Made by a program: the position numbers and the translations under genes. A DNA stretch of 64,000 nucleotides from NCBI GenBank assembly GCA_027574665.1, contig CM050673.1, positions 7,921,420-7,985,419 on the forward strand. Direction: 5' to 3'. Below, piece by piece: positions 49,508 to 61,573 of the stretch (the first letter of the stretch is position 1; each line of letters opens with the position of its first letter). This DNA comes from Rhynochetos jubatus. Lineage: Eukaryota; Chordata; Aves; Eurypygiformes; Rhynochetidae. The notes under the pieces are model-generated. The model worked only from the letters and a program-made list of their open reading frames with translations. It was not told the DNA's origin and ran no database searches.

Positions 49508-52500
49508 ATGGCCTCGCTGCTCAAGGTGGACCCGGAGGTGAAGCTCAAGGTGCGCCCCCCGCCGCCCCCCCCCCCGGCCCCGTCGGGCTGCTCTGGCGCC
49601 GGCTCGGGCCTCGGGGCGGGGCGCGCTCGGGGCCGCCCCGGGGCGCCGCCCGCACGTTGGGCCCCGGCCCGTTGGGCCCGCGTCCGCCCGCCCGCGCGGT
49701 CCAACCGCCCGGCTCTGCACCCCCCCCCCCAGCACCGGTACCGCCGCCCGCGGTCGGCGCCGCCTCGCGGGGGCGGGGATGGGGCCGCTCGGCGGCCGCC
49801 CCCGAGCGGTTCCCTGGCGAAGGGTGGCCCCGGGCCCGGGCCGCGCGTGTCGGGCACGATGGGGCCGCCTCTCCCCGCCCCGTGCCCCGGGACGGAGCTG
49901 CCCGGCTCTCGGCTCCCCATCGCCCGGTGCCTTCCCTGGACCCTGCGGGGCCCAGCTGGCGTGGGCCGGGCAGGCGGGGAGCTGCTCCGGCCCTTCTCCG
50001 GCAGCTGCCGTTCTCCCGGGGACCGGGGGCTGTTCCCGGAGAGGTCCGGGGTTCGGGCTGAGCTGCCCCCCGCAGCCACGGGGTGCGGCACCTGCCTTGC
50101 GCCGAGCTCCGCGTCTCCAGAGCGGCTCCGAGCTGTTCCTCTTTTCCTCCTGCAGGTCGACTCCTTCAGGGAGCGGATCACGAGCGAGGTGAGTGTCCCT
50201 CTGCCGCTGCCCAGAGCGTGCTTGGGCAGGAGAGAGGCCGCTGGGCTGCGGCGCTCGGACAGGCCTGGTTTGGGGCGATCTGAGCCTCTCCCGGGAGCTC
50301 GGCGGCGCTCAGAGCTCCAGTCACCCGCTGGAGTCGGGTTATGTAGCCTCACGGCTCTCCTGGCATCTTCTCGCCTTGGCGCAGCGTGAGGATTGGCAGC
50401 AGCCAGGACTCGTGTTTCCTGCTGCTTCCTGCCTTTGGACAGTTGATTTTCCCGGCGTTTCTTGCCCGCTGGCAGGAACCTCGTGGCGTTGCCTCCCGTC
50501 ATCGTCTCTTCTTTCTCTCTCAGGCTGAAGACCTGGTGGCAAACTTTTTCCCAAAGAAGCTGCTAGAACTCGACGGGTTCCTCAAGGTAAGGCGCACGTC
50601 GTGCTCCGCATCCTTTCCCGTTTTCAGGCCGGGCGTTGGAAGCGGCGTGGCGCGCCCATCCCCTGTGTTTTCTTGGGTGTCTCACCTCGTTAGAGACACG
50701 GAGCAGCGGCGGGTCCCTGCGGGCATTTGAGCGCCGCTGGCTCTGGGGCGGGTGCTTCCTGCCTCACTTTGCGCAGTCGCTGCGTTTATCCTTCTTACGT
50801 GTGCGGCGGCTCAGGGCTGCCCTTCACAACGCCGCGGCCTCGCGGGCGCTCCAGCCGCTCGGTGGCGTCGATCGCAGCCTGGAGCCGGCGCGTGGCCCCG
50901 GGCGGAGGGAGGGCTCGTGCAGGCCCATCGTTAGACGCTCGTTTTGTTCATTCCTATTTTATAGTTGGGGAAGAGGCTGAATCTTTCATCTCGTTGTGTT
51001 TGGTGTGACAATTTGCTGGTTCCTAATTAAATAACAAGCCTGCTTTATTTTCCAGGAGCCTATCCTGAATATTCATGATCTCACTCAGATCCACTCGGAC
51101 ATGAACCTCCCAGTGCCTGACCCAATTCTTCTCACCAACAGCCACGACGGGCTGGACGGGGTAAGGTTACTCTCTTGGCTGCGATCCCTACGTCCGTTAA
51201 GTAAACCTGCGCAGCTCGCTCTGCGCTGGAGTAGGATGTTCTTACGTAACGACAGGCCGTGGCTATCCCAGAGGCTTTTAGGGATTGATCTGGGGGCCTG
51301 GGAAGTCTGCCGGCGGTAACGCTGCGCTCTGCCGTCCTCCTTTGTTTTGAAAGGCGGATGCTTAGAAACCGGGAGCGTAGCAGAGGCTCTGAAGTTTTCC
51401 TTGTTTCCTTTGCAAGACTGTTACAGCTTACGAGTAGTTTGTGAGTAAAACATTTTGTATATTTTAGCCAAATATGAAAAAGAGGAAGCTGGAAGACCAC
51501 GAAGAGACCTTTCAGGGTAAGAGTCCCCAAGTCTCTTGTGTTGCTGCCTGTCCCCTGAACCAGTGCACCATGCCTTAGGGGCGTGAAGTCTGGGGAACCC
51601 CCCTCGCCCTGTCCCGGCAGCAGCTGCTGCTCATGCAGGACTCTGCCACCTCTTGGAGCCTGACCTATGGATGTTCTGTGCGGAGGAGTCGGGTTCCGGC
51701 CCTTCCAAGCATAAGCAGTGCTTGCTTGAGCTCGGCCTGCTGACAGGCAGCTGATCTCCCTGTGGCTCTGTGCTGAAAGCTCTCCCTGTCTGGAGGAAGG
51801 TGCCAGGCTTTGGGTTAAGCTGAGGCAGAAACAGCTCGTACACGTGCATCGGGAAAGTCCCTTGTGCCCAGCCTCAGCAGCCTGGAGCTCTTCAGCCCTT
51901 GCCTCCGCTCCACGTTTTCTCTTTTCCTTCCTTTGTGGTTACTGCTGCTATCCCACGTCAGACTTCCCACAGGTTAGCCGTAGCCCGGCTCGGCGTCCAC
52001 CGGGCCTTTGTGGGAGGGAAGATGCTCAGGTGGAGCTTCGGCCTGATCCCCCGGCGCAGCCGTTCCGCGCGCTGACGTGAGGTGCTTTTCCCCTATGCCG
52101 CTAGGTACCAAAGTGTTCATGATGCCCAACGGGATGCTGAAGAGCAACCAGCAGCTGGTGGACATCATCGAGAAAGTGAAACCAGAAATCCGGCTGCTTA
52201 TTGAGAAGTGTAACACGGTGGGTGCGAGCGCTGGGGCGAGCGGGGTCCGTGGGACGCTGCTGGAGGGGCGAAGCCGCTCAGAGCAGAAGGAGCAGGCCCC
52301 TCGGGGCTCGGTAGGCGAGGAAAGGCAGGATTTGTGTTAGGGTGTAAAAGCGCCGGGGGCAGGCGTGGGGCAGCCACGTGTTCTGCGCCCCCGGCGAGCT
52401 CTGCAGCTCACCTCCTGCAAGAAGACGACGTCTGTTACGGAGGCTCCTGCCTCAGGGCTTTTCTTCACCCTCCTTTCGCCGTCACGGAGCCCTCCCGAGC

Positions 52501-54486
52501 GCTGCTGTGGCAGGCAGGAGAGCTTCCCGTGGGAAGCTGTGCTTGTGCGGCATCCCAGCCGCGTGGGAAACGATCCCCTCAGCGTTGCACGAGCGTGAAG
52601 GGCCTGCGGGTGTTCATCCTGAGCTGCGTGGTGCAGCAGGGTCCGGGGGCGCTTCTGGGGCGTCTCTGGAGAGTGGTCTCTGTGGAGATGGCGGTGATGA
52701 GCGTTGTGATCTTTCCGCCGCAGGTCAAAATGTGGGTGCAGCTTCTCATCCCCAGGATAGAAGATGGAAACAACTTTGGTGTTTCTATTCAGGTAAGGCC
52801 GTGCCGTCGGGGAGCCGCGCTCCAGGGACGTGGATCGCGGGTTCCTGAGTCGCTCTTTGATGGTGTCCAGCAGTTGTGGTGCTGGGTTAGGGCTTGAACC
52901 CAACCCCGGCTCCACGTGGCACTGCTGAGACCTGCTGCTTTCGGAGCCTGGTGAACTAACGGCTTCCTTGTCTTCCCCGCAGGAGGAGACAGTCGCTGAG
53001 CTTCGAACTGTGGAGAGTGAGGCAGCCTCCTACCTGGACCAGATTTCTAGGTAGGCGTGCGAGAACAGCCCTCTCTGGGATCCTCTTGGGAAAAGTGAAG
53101 TGCTTGGGGACGCTCCCCCGGCTTTTCTGGGGCAGCTTGGGCCTGAACAAACCCTCTTGGTGCTGTTGACGTGACCCTTAGTCTCTCCCTTTTCCTACCA
53201 GATACTATATCACAAGAGCAAAGCTGGTTTCCAAAATAGCTAAGTACCCTCACGTGGTAAGTAAACGGGGAAGTGGCAACTCGCCCGTTACACGCTGCTG
53301 CTCTGGGGACTCTTTGGGCCCCCTCGTCGCGCTCCTCCTTGAGCTGAGGGTCCTGGGGGCAGAGGGGGGACCGTACGAGGGTGCAGGATGTGTGTGGGAG
53401 GAGAGGAAGCTGAAGGGGGGGGTTCCTTTGTGGAAGGTAGGAGGTTTGTGGCGTGGGAGGCGGGGCTGGGGCCGCTCGGCCACGTGTCTGCTCTCCGCAG
53501 GAGGACTATCGCCGCACGGTGACGGAGATCGACGAGAAGGAGTACATTAGTCTGCGCCTGATCATTTCAGAGCTGAGGAATCAATATGTAAGTGAAGCCG
53601 GAGCTCGCGCTGGCTCCCTGCAGTGGAGAGGGAGCCCTTGTGACCCTGCTGCTGCTCTCCCTTTTGCCACGCACACCTTGGCGCGGCGAGAAGCCCCTCT
53701 CCTCCGTGCTCCGCTTGGGCTCTGACGGGAAGAGCCGGCTGTTGCCTCTCCACTGTCTCCCAGAGATGCGGGTGTTTCCGCCTGGGGGCTCGCAGGAGTC
53801 TGGCTCCTGAACGCTTCAGCCTGGAGCTGATCCGGGGAGACCTCAGAGCCCCTTCCAGTGCCTGGGGGGTACAAGAAAGCGGGGGGGGGGGCTTTTCCCA
53901 AGGGCAGGGAGTGACAGGAGAAGGGGTAACGGGGTTAAATGGAAAGAGGGAGATGGGCCATGGGGAAGGAATTCTTCCCGGAGAGGGTGGGGGGCACTGG
54001 GACAGGTTGCCCAGAGAAGCTGTGGGTGCCCCATCCCTGGGAGTGCCCAAGGCCAGGCTGGATGAGGCTGGGAGCACCCTGGGCTAGTGGAGGGTGTCCC
54101 TGCCCGTGGCAGGGAGTGGGACTGGGTGGGCTTTGAGGTCCCTTCCCACCCAAAGCAGTCCATGGTTGGGGCCGTAGAAGCCATTCTGGGGGTCTGTAAA
54201 GGATTCTTCTCCTCGGGGCGGTCCGTGCGGCGGCTGCTGTACAGCCTGGCTGAAAGGAGCCGTCGCTGTGCCCGGGTGTGGGGCCGCAAGCAGGGAGGGA
54301 GGGTGGTGACGGGTGAGCTGTGCCGCTGTTGTTCCAGGCGCCCGTCGTGAAAGCTGCTGGAACGCTCCATCCTTCTCCTCTGAGTCCCGTTCTCCCTTTC
54401 CGCAGGTCACTTTGCATGACATGATCCTCAAAAACATCGAGAAGATCAAGAGGCCTCGGAGCAGCAATGCTGAGACCCTCTACTAA
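49508..54486 (+). CDS. PSME3: PSME3, PA28-gamma/REG-gamma proteasome activator
   Basis: Eleven exons: 49508-49549, 50156-50188, 50524-50586, 51056-51160, 51468-51516, 52105-52217, 52724-52792, 52983-53050, 53202-53256, 53501-53587, 54406-54486 (TAA). All are GT-AG and in phase, giving 254 aa, the same length as human. It forms the nuclear heptameric 11S cap that opens the 20S proteasome for ATP- and ubiquitin-independent degradation (p21, SRC-3, Coilin-linked roles). The protein starts MASLLKVDPEVKLKVDSFRE and shows ANFFPKKLLELDGFLK, a basic nuclear-localisation stretch (MKKRKLE), VFMMPNGMLKSNQQLVD and the activation-loop region RIEDGNNFGVS. It ends RPRSSNAETLY. The DGLD site cut by caspases in the human protein is preserved. 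Near-identity with mammals makes the call secure. Confidence 0.98.
53812..54165 (+). mobile_element. CR1 LINE 3' fragment (copy 5) in PSME3 intron 10
   Basis: Plus-strand CR1 from CTTCAGCCTGGAGCTGATCC and GGGAGACCTCAGAGCCCCTT, through the AGGAATTCTTCC and AAGGCCAGGCTGGATGAGG blocks, to AAGCAGTCCATGG. It is in the sense orientation, 241 bp upstream of the last PSME3 exon. Confidence 0.93.
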
Positions 54487-56080
54487 GTGTCAACGTTTGA
54501 ACTTGAGAACTGTTCAGTCAACTAAAGACCGTCATTGCCTTGGTTTGTTACGTGACTATCGAGATGGGAAACTGGCTGGAAATAGTATCGCGTTCTTAGT
54601 TAAACTCTAAAGAAATTCTCGCCTAGTTTTGTGATTGGTTTTGTTCAGGTCTCAGGAGCTCTCCCTCCCTCTAGTACCTGGGAACGAGAAGGCCGTGCTG
54701 CTCTGGGGCGCCCCAGGGGCGTGCGAGCACCAGCCGGGCAGGAACGCGCCTTCGCGCCTTTCCTCCTACCCGAGTAGGAACGGCACTAGAGACCAAGCCC
54801 TCCCCTCCCACCCCTTGGCTGAGCCTCGCTGGGGCCTCGGGGAACGGGCAGACAGTCCTCAGCACGAGAGCGAGCCGGGGTGGTGGAGAGGCTCGCTCTC
54901 CTCGCCGCTGGCTGCGGCCGGGCCCCTCTACCTCCCCCCTGCTCTGCACTGACCCGCTGCAAGGACGGGGAGCCTGCCCCGTTGGGCTGGTGGCCGCTCC
55001 AGTGCCGCTGAGCAGTCTGCGCTCCCTTTCTGGCTCTCCCCGGCCCGGCAGAGCCTGCCCGTCCGTCTCTGCCTCCTCAGTCCTGCGCGGATCAGTGCAG
55101 AGCGCACGGCCCTGCTCCACACGAGGGCTGCTCGCTGTCCTGGCTGCTCGCCAGCTCGGGTGGCTTCCAGAGCCGCTTTCCTGGCTAAACCCACCGTGTA
55201 CTCCCTGTGCGTCTCGGCGCCCCTCCGGCACGAGATGCGTTTGCCCAGGCTGCGGAGAGGGGGCAGTGCCCGAGGGCCCACGCTGAGGTCCCGCTGGTCC
55301 CCGCGCGCGGCCGGGCTGAGCCCCGCTATCTCCCTGCAGCGCTCCCCGTCTTGGGGCGGCCGACACCCACCCGCCACCACCGCAGCCCTCGTAGCCCTTC
55401 CCCTGCCCAGGGGCACGCTCGCGTGCCCGGCGACCCCTCCAGGCCGCCGGAACGTTTCGTGGTCCATTACAAAACCCCCTTGGAAATGACCGGTTGTGTT
55501 GCGTCAAGTTTTTGTGTGTGGCGAGCGGGCCCGGAACGCTGCGGGCTCCAAAAGTTTCTTATTTATGGTGTTTCTACTGAAATCCCTTGTTGAGGGAACT
55601 CCAAGTCAGTTGTTTCAGGAACCTGGCTGTCTCCCAGGTCCTGCTGTTACACCCGTATGCTCTCGTTGTGCAGTAGCCTTAATAGTTGTGTTAACCTCCT
55701 TGTGGTGACGGTGACAGGTGGAATGAACCTTTTTCCCTCTTACTTGGTTTTTTTTTTTCTTTTTTTACTTTGGTTTTGTTTTTCCTGCTTCCACATCTAA
55801 GAGCCGTGTTGTCTCTTGCTGGTTTCCCAGGGATTTGCCCGGAGTGTGGAGGGCCGCGTGCCCTGGCTATAGACTCTTCTGTTGTTGTTTGTAGTAAGTC
55901 AACTCTTAGTCTTCCCGCTAATAAATATTCAGTAACAAACCAACCGCGTTCCAGCCGCCGTCTGGGAGCAGCTTCCCCTTGTGTTTCTTTGTATTGATTC
56001 CCCTGAACTTGTTCGGCTCTCTCGGCCAGATGGAAGTGTGTAAACGTTTGCCATGTCGAGAAATTAAAACAAGGTTCTTG
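54487..56080 (+). other. PSME3: Probable PSME3 3' UTR
   Basis: The sequence after the stop contains AT-richer patches (54500-54640 and 55480-56080) unlike the flanking GC-rich DNA, and a poly-T tract near 55746-55768. An AATAAA at 55920-55925 and an ATTAAA at 56063-56068 (plus) are candidate poly(A) signals. That gives a UTR of roughly 1.4-1.6 kb, plausible for PSME3. No coding exon was seen. Confidence 0.55.
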
Positions 56081-59000
56081 GAGTTCTTTTAAGGCCGCCC
56101 CGTGTGTGATCCTGAGCTCCTGGGCCGGGCGGCGTCCTGCCTTTCCCACCTCCGCTGCCTCCTTGGGTTGGCCGCTGCGCACGGCTTCGCGGGCTCTTCC
56201 TGCTCCCTGGGCCTTACGGTAGGGCCCGCGCTCGGGTTGATGTGCCCCGTCTCGGCCCAGTCAGCGCTCGGGCCGTGGGTCAAACCGCGCGGGGGCTGCG
56301 CGCGGCGCTTGAGGCTGCCACCCGCCCTGCGGCCACGCTGCCCGGGCGTCGTGCCTGCTGCCCCGGCTCCTCCATCCCTTGCTCCTGGCTGTACCCAGGG
56401 AACCGTGGGCTGCCCCACAGCCCCCCGAGGCATCCGCTCTCCCCGGGGCATCGTCCTCAGCAGAGCTGGGTGCCTGGCCAGGGGTCAGCCGCCCTCCCCA
56501 GCCCGGTGCCACTAGATGGGGCTTGTGCCCAGCCCCGGGAGCGGCCCTGGCCCGGGGCTCCTGCCTGGCCTGCGGCTCGAAGCTGCTGGGGCGCCGGGGC
56601 CACCAGCCCACGGGTGTCCGGCGTGGGAGAGTCCTGGCCGAGCTGCGCCGGGGAGGGTGGGAGTCGAGCTGGAAGCAGGTTGCTGGGGGCTGGAGGCCCC
56701 GGGAAGGGCCGTTGCTGGAGGATTTGAGGTGCAGCACGAGGGGTCCCTCCTTGCCACGTCCCGAGGAAGCTGAGCGCCCCAGCCGCCCCCGGAAGGACGG
56801 AGCATCCAGGGCGGTTGTGCTGGATGTTGGCGGGGCGCGCGGTGCTGCCGCAGGAGCAGGCGAGGGTTTGCCGTCGGTGGTCTTCGCCCCTTGCTCCCCG
56901 GTTCCGCGCTCCGGGAGCCGTGCCGGCAGAGCTCCGAGCCTGTGGCTCGTGAGACGTCCCGGCGCGCACCCGGTGACCGTTAAGATTCCGAGAGGGGGGA
57001 ACGGGCCCAGCAGCCGGGTGCAGACACGGACGCTGCCGGGAACGCGGCCGCCGAGGGTCAGGAGCTTCCACCCCGCGTTTCACGCAAGCTGAGCCCGTGA
57101 GAGAACGGGAGTCGGAGTTTTCCAAAGTCCGAGCCTGGCCGGAGAGTTGGCCGGGGGGTTCTGCACCCTTTGTCCAGCTCCTGGCACCCCCGGCCCTGAG
57201 TTTCCCTAAGCCACAAGCTGCCTGGCTCTGCTGGTGGTTTCTATAAATTCCAGAGACCGTTTGTTTTGCCAGCCCTGTCTTTCCGTGAGCGAACCCCGAC
57301 GGCCTCCGCTCGTCCGGGGGACGTGCGATGTGCCGAGGGGCCGTACCTGGCGGCCTCCGCGTAGCCAAAACAAGCACGGGCAGGATGTGAGCGCTCCGTG
57401 TTACGTGCGAGGGAGAGAGAGAGCGAGGGGCTGATGTGCCGGGGAGGCGAGCTGCGGGAAGGGCTGCCCCCGGCAGCTCGTAAACAAGTTGTGCCGCTGC
57501 TCCAGACGTGTAATTTTTGTAATTCTAGGTTAGCTTTAAGCTGCCCCGGGCTCCTTTTGGAGGAGGCGCACGGGCGGTTCGGTGGTGTGCGTGGCCCTTA
57601 AGATCCCCGACCGCTTCTCATCCGCAGGGTCTTGACGCCGGATTCCTGGCTCGGCAGGCCCAGTTTACTGCTCTGCTCCCTGGCGCCTGCCGCGGGACGG
57701 GGCTGGATTTAGGGCTGTGCCCTGCGTCCCGGGGGGCGCAGGCCGGTTCGCGTGTTGCTCGCGGCGAGCTCTACGAGGCCTCAGCTCGAGAAGCGCGGCG
57801 GAGCGGACGGTGCTCGGTACCGTGCCGCGAGAGGGGGCATCCGGGCGCGTACCCCCGGGGCAGAGGCGGCACGGAGAGCTTCGCGTGCCCGTCGCCTGCG
57901 CGCCCGGGGCGTGTGCTGCGAGTCGCCTCGTCGGGGGGGCTGTCGTCACGCGGCAGGGCTTCTGTTTTTTCCAGGCGCCCAACGTGCACGGAGCCGAGCT
58001 CCCACACCGTATTCTCGGACGTCTCCCCGGCAAGCTGCAGGGCTGAGCTGGCATCTGTGGGGCTGTACGGCCCGTGGAGCTCGGCCAGTTCCCTGAAACC
58101 GCTGCTGCGCTGCTCGGACAACGGCCGGCGGTAATTGCAGCCTGGGCCTCGGCTTCCAGGGACGCAAACCCAGGAGGCGAAGTCAGCCCCGAACGATCCG
58201 CCGGTTTTGTGCCTCTTTGAGGTGCCGCCAGCGCGAGCGTCGTGCCTGCGCCCGCAGGGGCCGTGTCTCGGCTGGGCTCTGGGTGAACTCCGGGGAGGCG
58301 GGGGGTGCGTCCCGGCGCTGCTGGGAACCTTATGGGGGCACCGGCGCTTCCTCTCTGCTCGCCGAAACGAATACCGCGTTCTGGGCTGACACCAAGGGGA
58401 CTTTGTCTTTCGAGCCTCGCCCCGAGTGATGCTCCCAGCCTTCGGGGGTTGGACGTCAGCGCTTCGGCGCTTAATCTGGGGCTACTCGGAGGCGTCTGGC
58501 GCATCCACTGGCAAGTCGGTGGGAGCAGGGAACTCCGGCGTGTGGCCGTTCACCCCGCGCAGCCAAGGCTCCTGTCCCTCCCATCCCTCCCCACTGCTGG
58601 GGTCCGTGCCGCAGTGACCCCCCCTTTCTGGCACCGCAGCCAGGCGGTTCGACTGCCGTGGTTTTGCCGGCGCAGCGGCCCGCGAGGCGGCTGTGACCTG
58701 CCGGCTGTGGCCTGGGCTGAAGAGGGCTGAGGCTGCCGGTGGTGGGGAGGAGAATGGAGTGTCCCACGGCAGCGTGGCTGCCTGCCCGCCACCGTGGTGT
58801 CCCGTCAGCATGGCGGGGGGGCCCGCAGCAGGGCTGAGCCAGGGCAACAGCTGCCGCAGAGGAAGCGCTGGAGGCAGTGCCGAGGCTGGGGGGGGCCGTC
58901 TCCCACCAGGAAACTCTGACGGGAGGAGGAGGAGGAGAAGGCCGGGGTGAGGTGAGGTGAGGTGAGGCTGGCAGCAGGAGTGGAAATGTTGGGCTGAACC

Positions 59001-60006
59001 TCCAGCCCTGGTTCTCTTGGATGCCTTGTGCTCCTCAGCACCAGCGCTGGGCCAGGGTTGTGGCTGAAAGGGCATGTCTCGCGTGCCACCAGCATCTGCC
59101 GCAGGGCAGAGCCCCGAGTCTGGCCGTGGCGTGCCCGGCAGACACACGCAGTGGGTGCCAGTGGGCAGGGGTCCCAGCCTGCGGTACAAACCCCGGAGGT
59201 GGCTGCCGGGCTGGCCACGGAGGCCTGGCAGCACGGTGACAGGGGCCCTGCCATCGCTGGGCGCTGGGGACAGGCTTGTCCTCGCAGGACCTTCTCAGCA
59301 CCTCAGTTTATCTGTGAGCAGGAGGCAGAGCCTGAAGCGGCGAGACCTTGTTCTGGTGGGATTCCTGGGGACGAAGGGGCTGGCGGGAGGAGCTGGTTGT
59401 TCCAGCGCGCTGGGGCCTGAACCTCGCCCTGAGCCGCAGCTCTCCGTGCCTGCCGAAGCTTTCCTACGGCTGCGCAGACGGATGCATTCCCCGCAAAGGC
59501 TTCCACGAGCGAGAGTTAACCAAGTGAAATAAAAAGTACCTCCGAGCTTGGAATCGCGCTGCCAGGGAGAATGTTTACAGGGAAGCAGCCTGATAAACAA
59601 GGAACTTGGGTGAGTTGCAGAGAGGTGAAATTCTACAGCGTGGCAACAATTCCCAGCCTGTCAGAGCCCCGCCGTGGTCCCGGCCACCTCAGGCTGCCTA
59701 CGGGATCGTCGTTTTTCCAGGCAGCTGCGGGAAGCCAGGTTGGACTGAAAAAGGAACAGAAGCCGGAGCCGCCTGTGAGTCACCGACCTGCATCTCGGCG
59801 GGTTCCTCAGGGCACGGCTGGAGGACAGAGGAGGCTGCAGCTCAGAGATCTGCCCTTCTGGTCACCACCAATTTCAGATCTCCTCCCCTAGCCTCTCCCA
59901 GTCTTTTGTGCTTTCCGTGCTAATCCATCCAGTGCAGCATAAACTGACAGCGGCAGCAGCTGGAAACCCGGCTCCGAGAGCCCTGAGAGCCCGGGCGCCG
60001 GCAGCC
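56081..60006. other. Intergenic, PSME3 to amine oxidase
   Basis: GC-rich sequence with no recognisable exon, RNA gene or CR1 copy. A short (GGTGA)n tract occurs near 58947-58966. The last 150 bp or so presumably contain the amine oxidase promoter and 5' UTR; no clear TATA box was identified. Confidence 0.45.
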
Positions 60007-61573
60007 ATGAATGCGAAAACCCTGCTCATCCTCCTCCTCCTGGCCTCAGCCACCGCCTTCGCCTTGGTCTGCGTGCTGCTGAGCAGGGGAAGGGCCCCCA
60101 GCACCTGCCAGCCCCGGCCCCCGGAGCCGGGGGGCGCCGACGACGGCCGGAGCCTGGTCTTTGCCGACCTGACGCCCGCGGAGATGGCGCAAGTGGTGCG
60201 GTACCTGCGGGGCAGCCTGGGCGTGCGGCTGGCCGACGCCTCGCGGGCCGCCCCCTCCGACAGCTGCATCGCCTCCGTCGACCTGCACGTCCCCGCCAAG
60301 GCCGAGGTGCTGCGGTTCCTGGATGAGGGGGGGGCTCGGCCCCCCCGGGAGGCGCTGGCTGTGCTGTACTTTGGGAACCAGCCGGACCCCAACGTCACCG
60401 AGTACGTGGTGGGGCCGCTGCCGGGGCCGGCGTATCACCGGGACGTGACGGTGCAGAAGTACGGGGGGAAGGTGCCCTACCACCGCAGGCCGACGCTGGC
60501 GGTTGAATACCAACAGCTCGCCGGGTTTTTGAGGAGCCGAGTGTTCCCTGCAGCTCCGTCCTTCACGCGTCAGGTCCTGGAGTATGATGGAGCCAATCTC
60601 GCGGCCCTGACGGCCGCTCCCCGGGGGTTCCAGTCTGGAGATCGGATCACCTGGTTTGCTTTGTTCCAGAACGTGAGCGGGTTCTTCCTGCACCCCGTGG
60701 GGCTGGAGGTGCTGGTGGACCACAGCAGCCTGGACGTGGCCCGCTGGGCCGTGAGCAGGGTCTTCTACAACGGGCAGTACTACAGGGACATGGTCCAGCT
60801 GGAGAGCGCCTACGTGCAGGGCCGCGTCAGCGTGGAGAGGGTGAGGAAGGCGCCGCGGGATGGGGACTTCTCGTCCATGAAGCCCCGGGCGCCGCCGGCT
60901 GCGCCGTTCCCTCTGCAGTACGAGCCGCAGGGCCACCGCTACAGCGTCAGGAACAACCACGTCGTCTTCCAGGCCTGGAGCTTTGCCTTCGGGATGAGCG
61001 TGACCACGGGCCTGCGGCTGTTCGACGTTCGACACAGGGGGGAGAGGGTTGCCTATGAGATCAGCGTCCAAGAGGCGCTGTCAGTGTACGGCTCCAACTG
61101 CCCCGGCGGGATGTCCACCAGGTACATGGACGGGAGCTTTGGCATCGGGCGCTACACCTCCCCCTTGGTGCGGGGGGTTGACTGCCCCTACTTGGCCACG
61201 TACCTGGACGTGCACTACCTCGCTCATTCCCAGGTCTCCAGAGTGACGAAGGGCGCCCTCTGCATCTTCGAGCAGAACCTGGGCTCCCCTCTGCGCCGCC
61301 ACTACTCCAACTTGCAGTCGCTCTACTACGGGGGGCTGGTCAACTCCGCCCTGGTCGTTCGGTCCATCGCCACCGTGGGCAACTACGACTACGTGTGGGA
61401 CTTCATCTTCTACCAGAACGGGGCCATCGAAGGCAAGGTGCAGGCCACGGGGTACGCGAGCTCGTCCTTCCTGCACGGGGATGGCCTGAGATACGGCAAC
61501 AGGGTTGGGGAGCACACGCTGGGCACGATACACACCCACGCCGTCAACTATAAGGTGGACTTGGACGTGGGAG
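60007..61573 (+). CDS. AOC3: Copper amine oxidase, AOC2/AOC3 type, first coding exon (partial)
   Basis: One long exon (522 codons plus 1 nt) ends at a GT donor (61574). The remaining exons are not in the window. It is an ectoenzyme that oxidises primary amines to aldehyde, ammonia and hydrogen peroxide, with copper and topaquinone. The N-terminus MNAKTLLILLLLASATAFAL is a type II membrane anchor close to that of AOC3 (VAP-1). Catalytic features are the base Asp375 in YMDGSFGIG, the topaquinone Tyr460 in VGNYDYVWDF, and copper ligands His509 and His511 in GTIHTHAVNYK. The third copper histidine is expected in a later exon. All sit 11 residues before the human AOC3 positions, consistent with a slightly shorter N-terminus. 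Some segments (VGNYDYVWDF, GNRVGE, FFLHPVGLE) look more like AOC2, so the AOC3 symbol is provisional. A partial copy lies downstream at 63545. Confidence 0.88.

Noticed and set aside
55746-55768. Poly-T tract as a possible SINE or retrocopy tail
   Set aside because: No element body or target-site duplication recognised; it is consistent with a UTR homopolymer.
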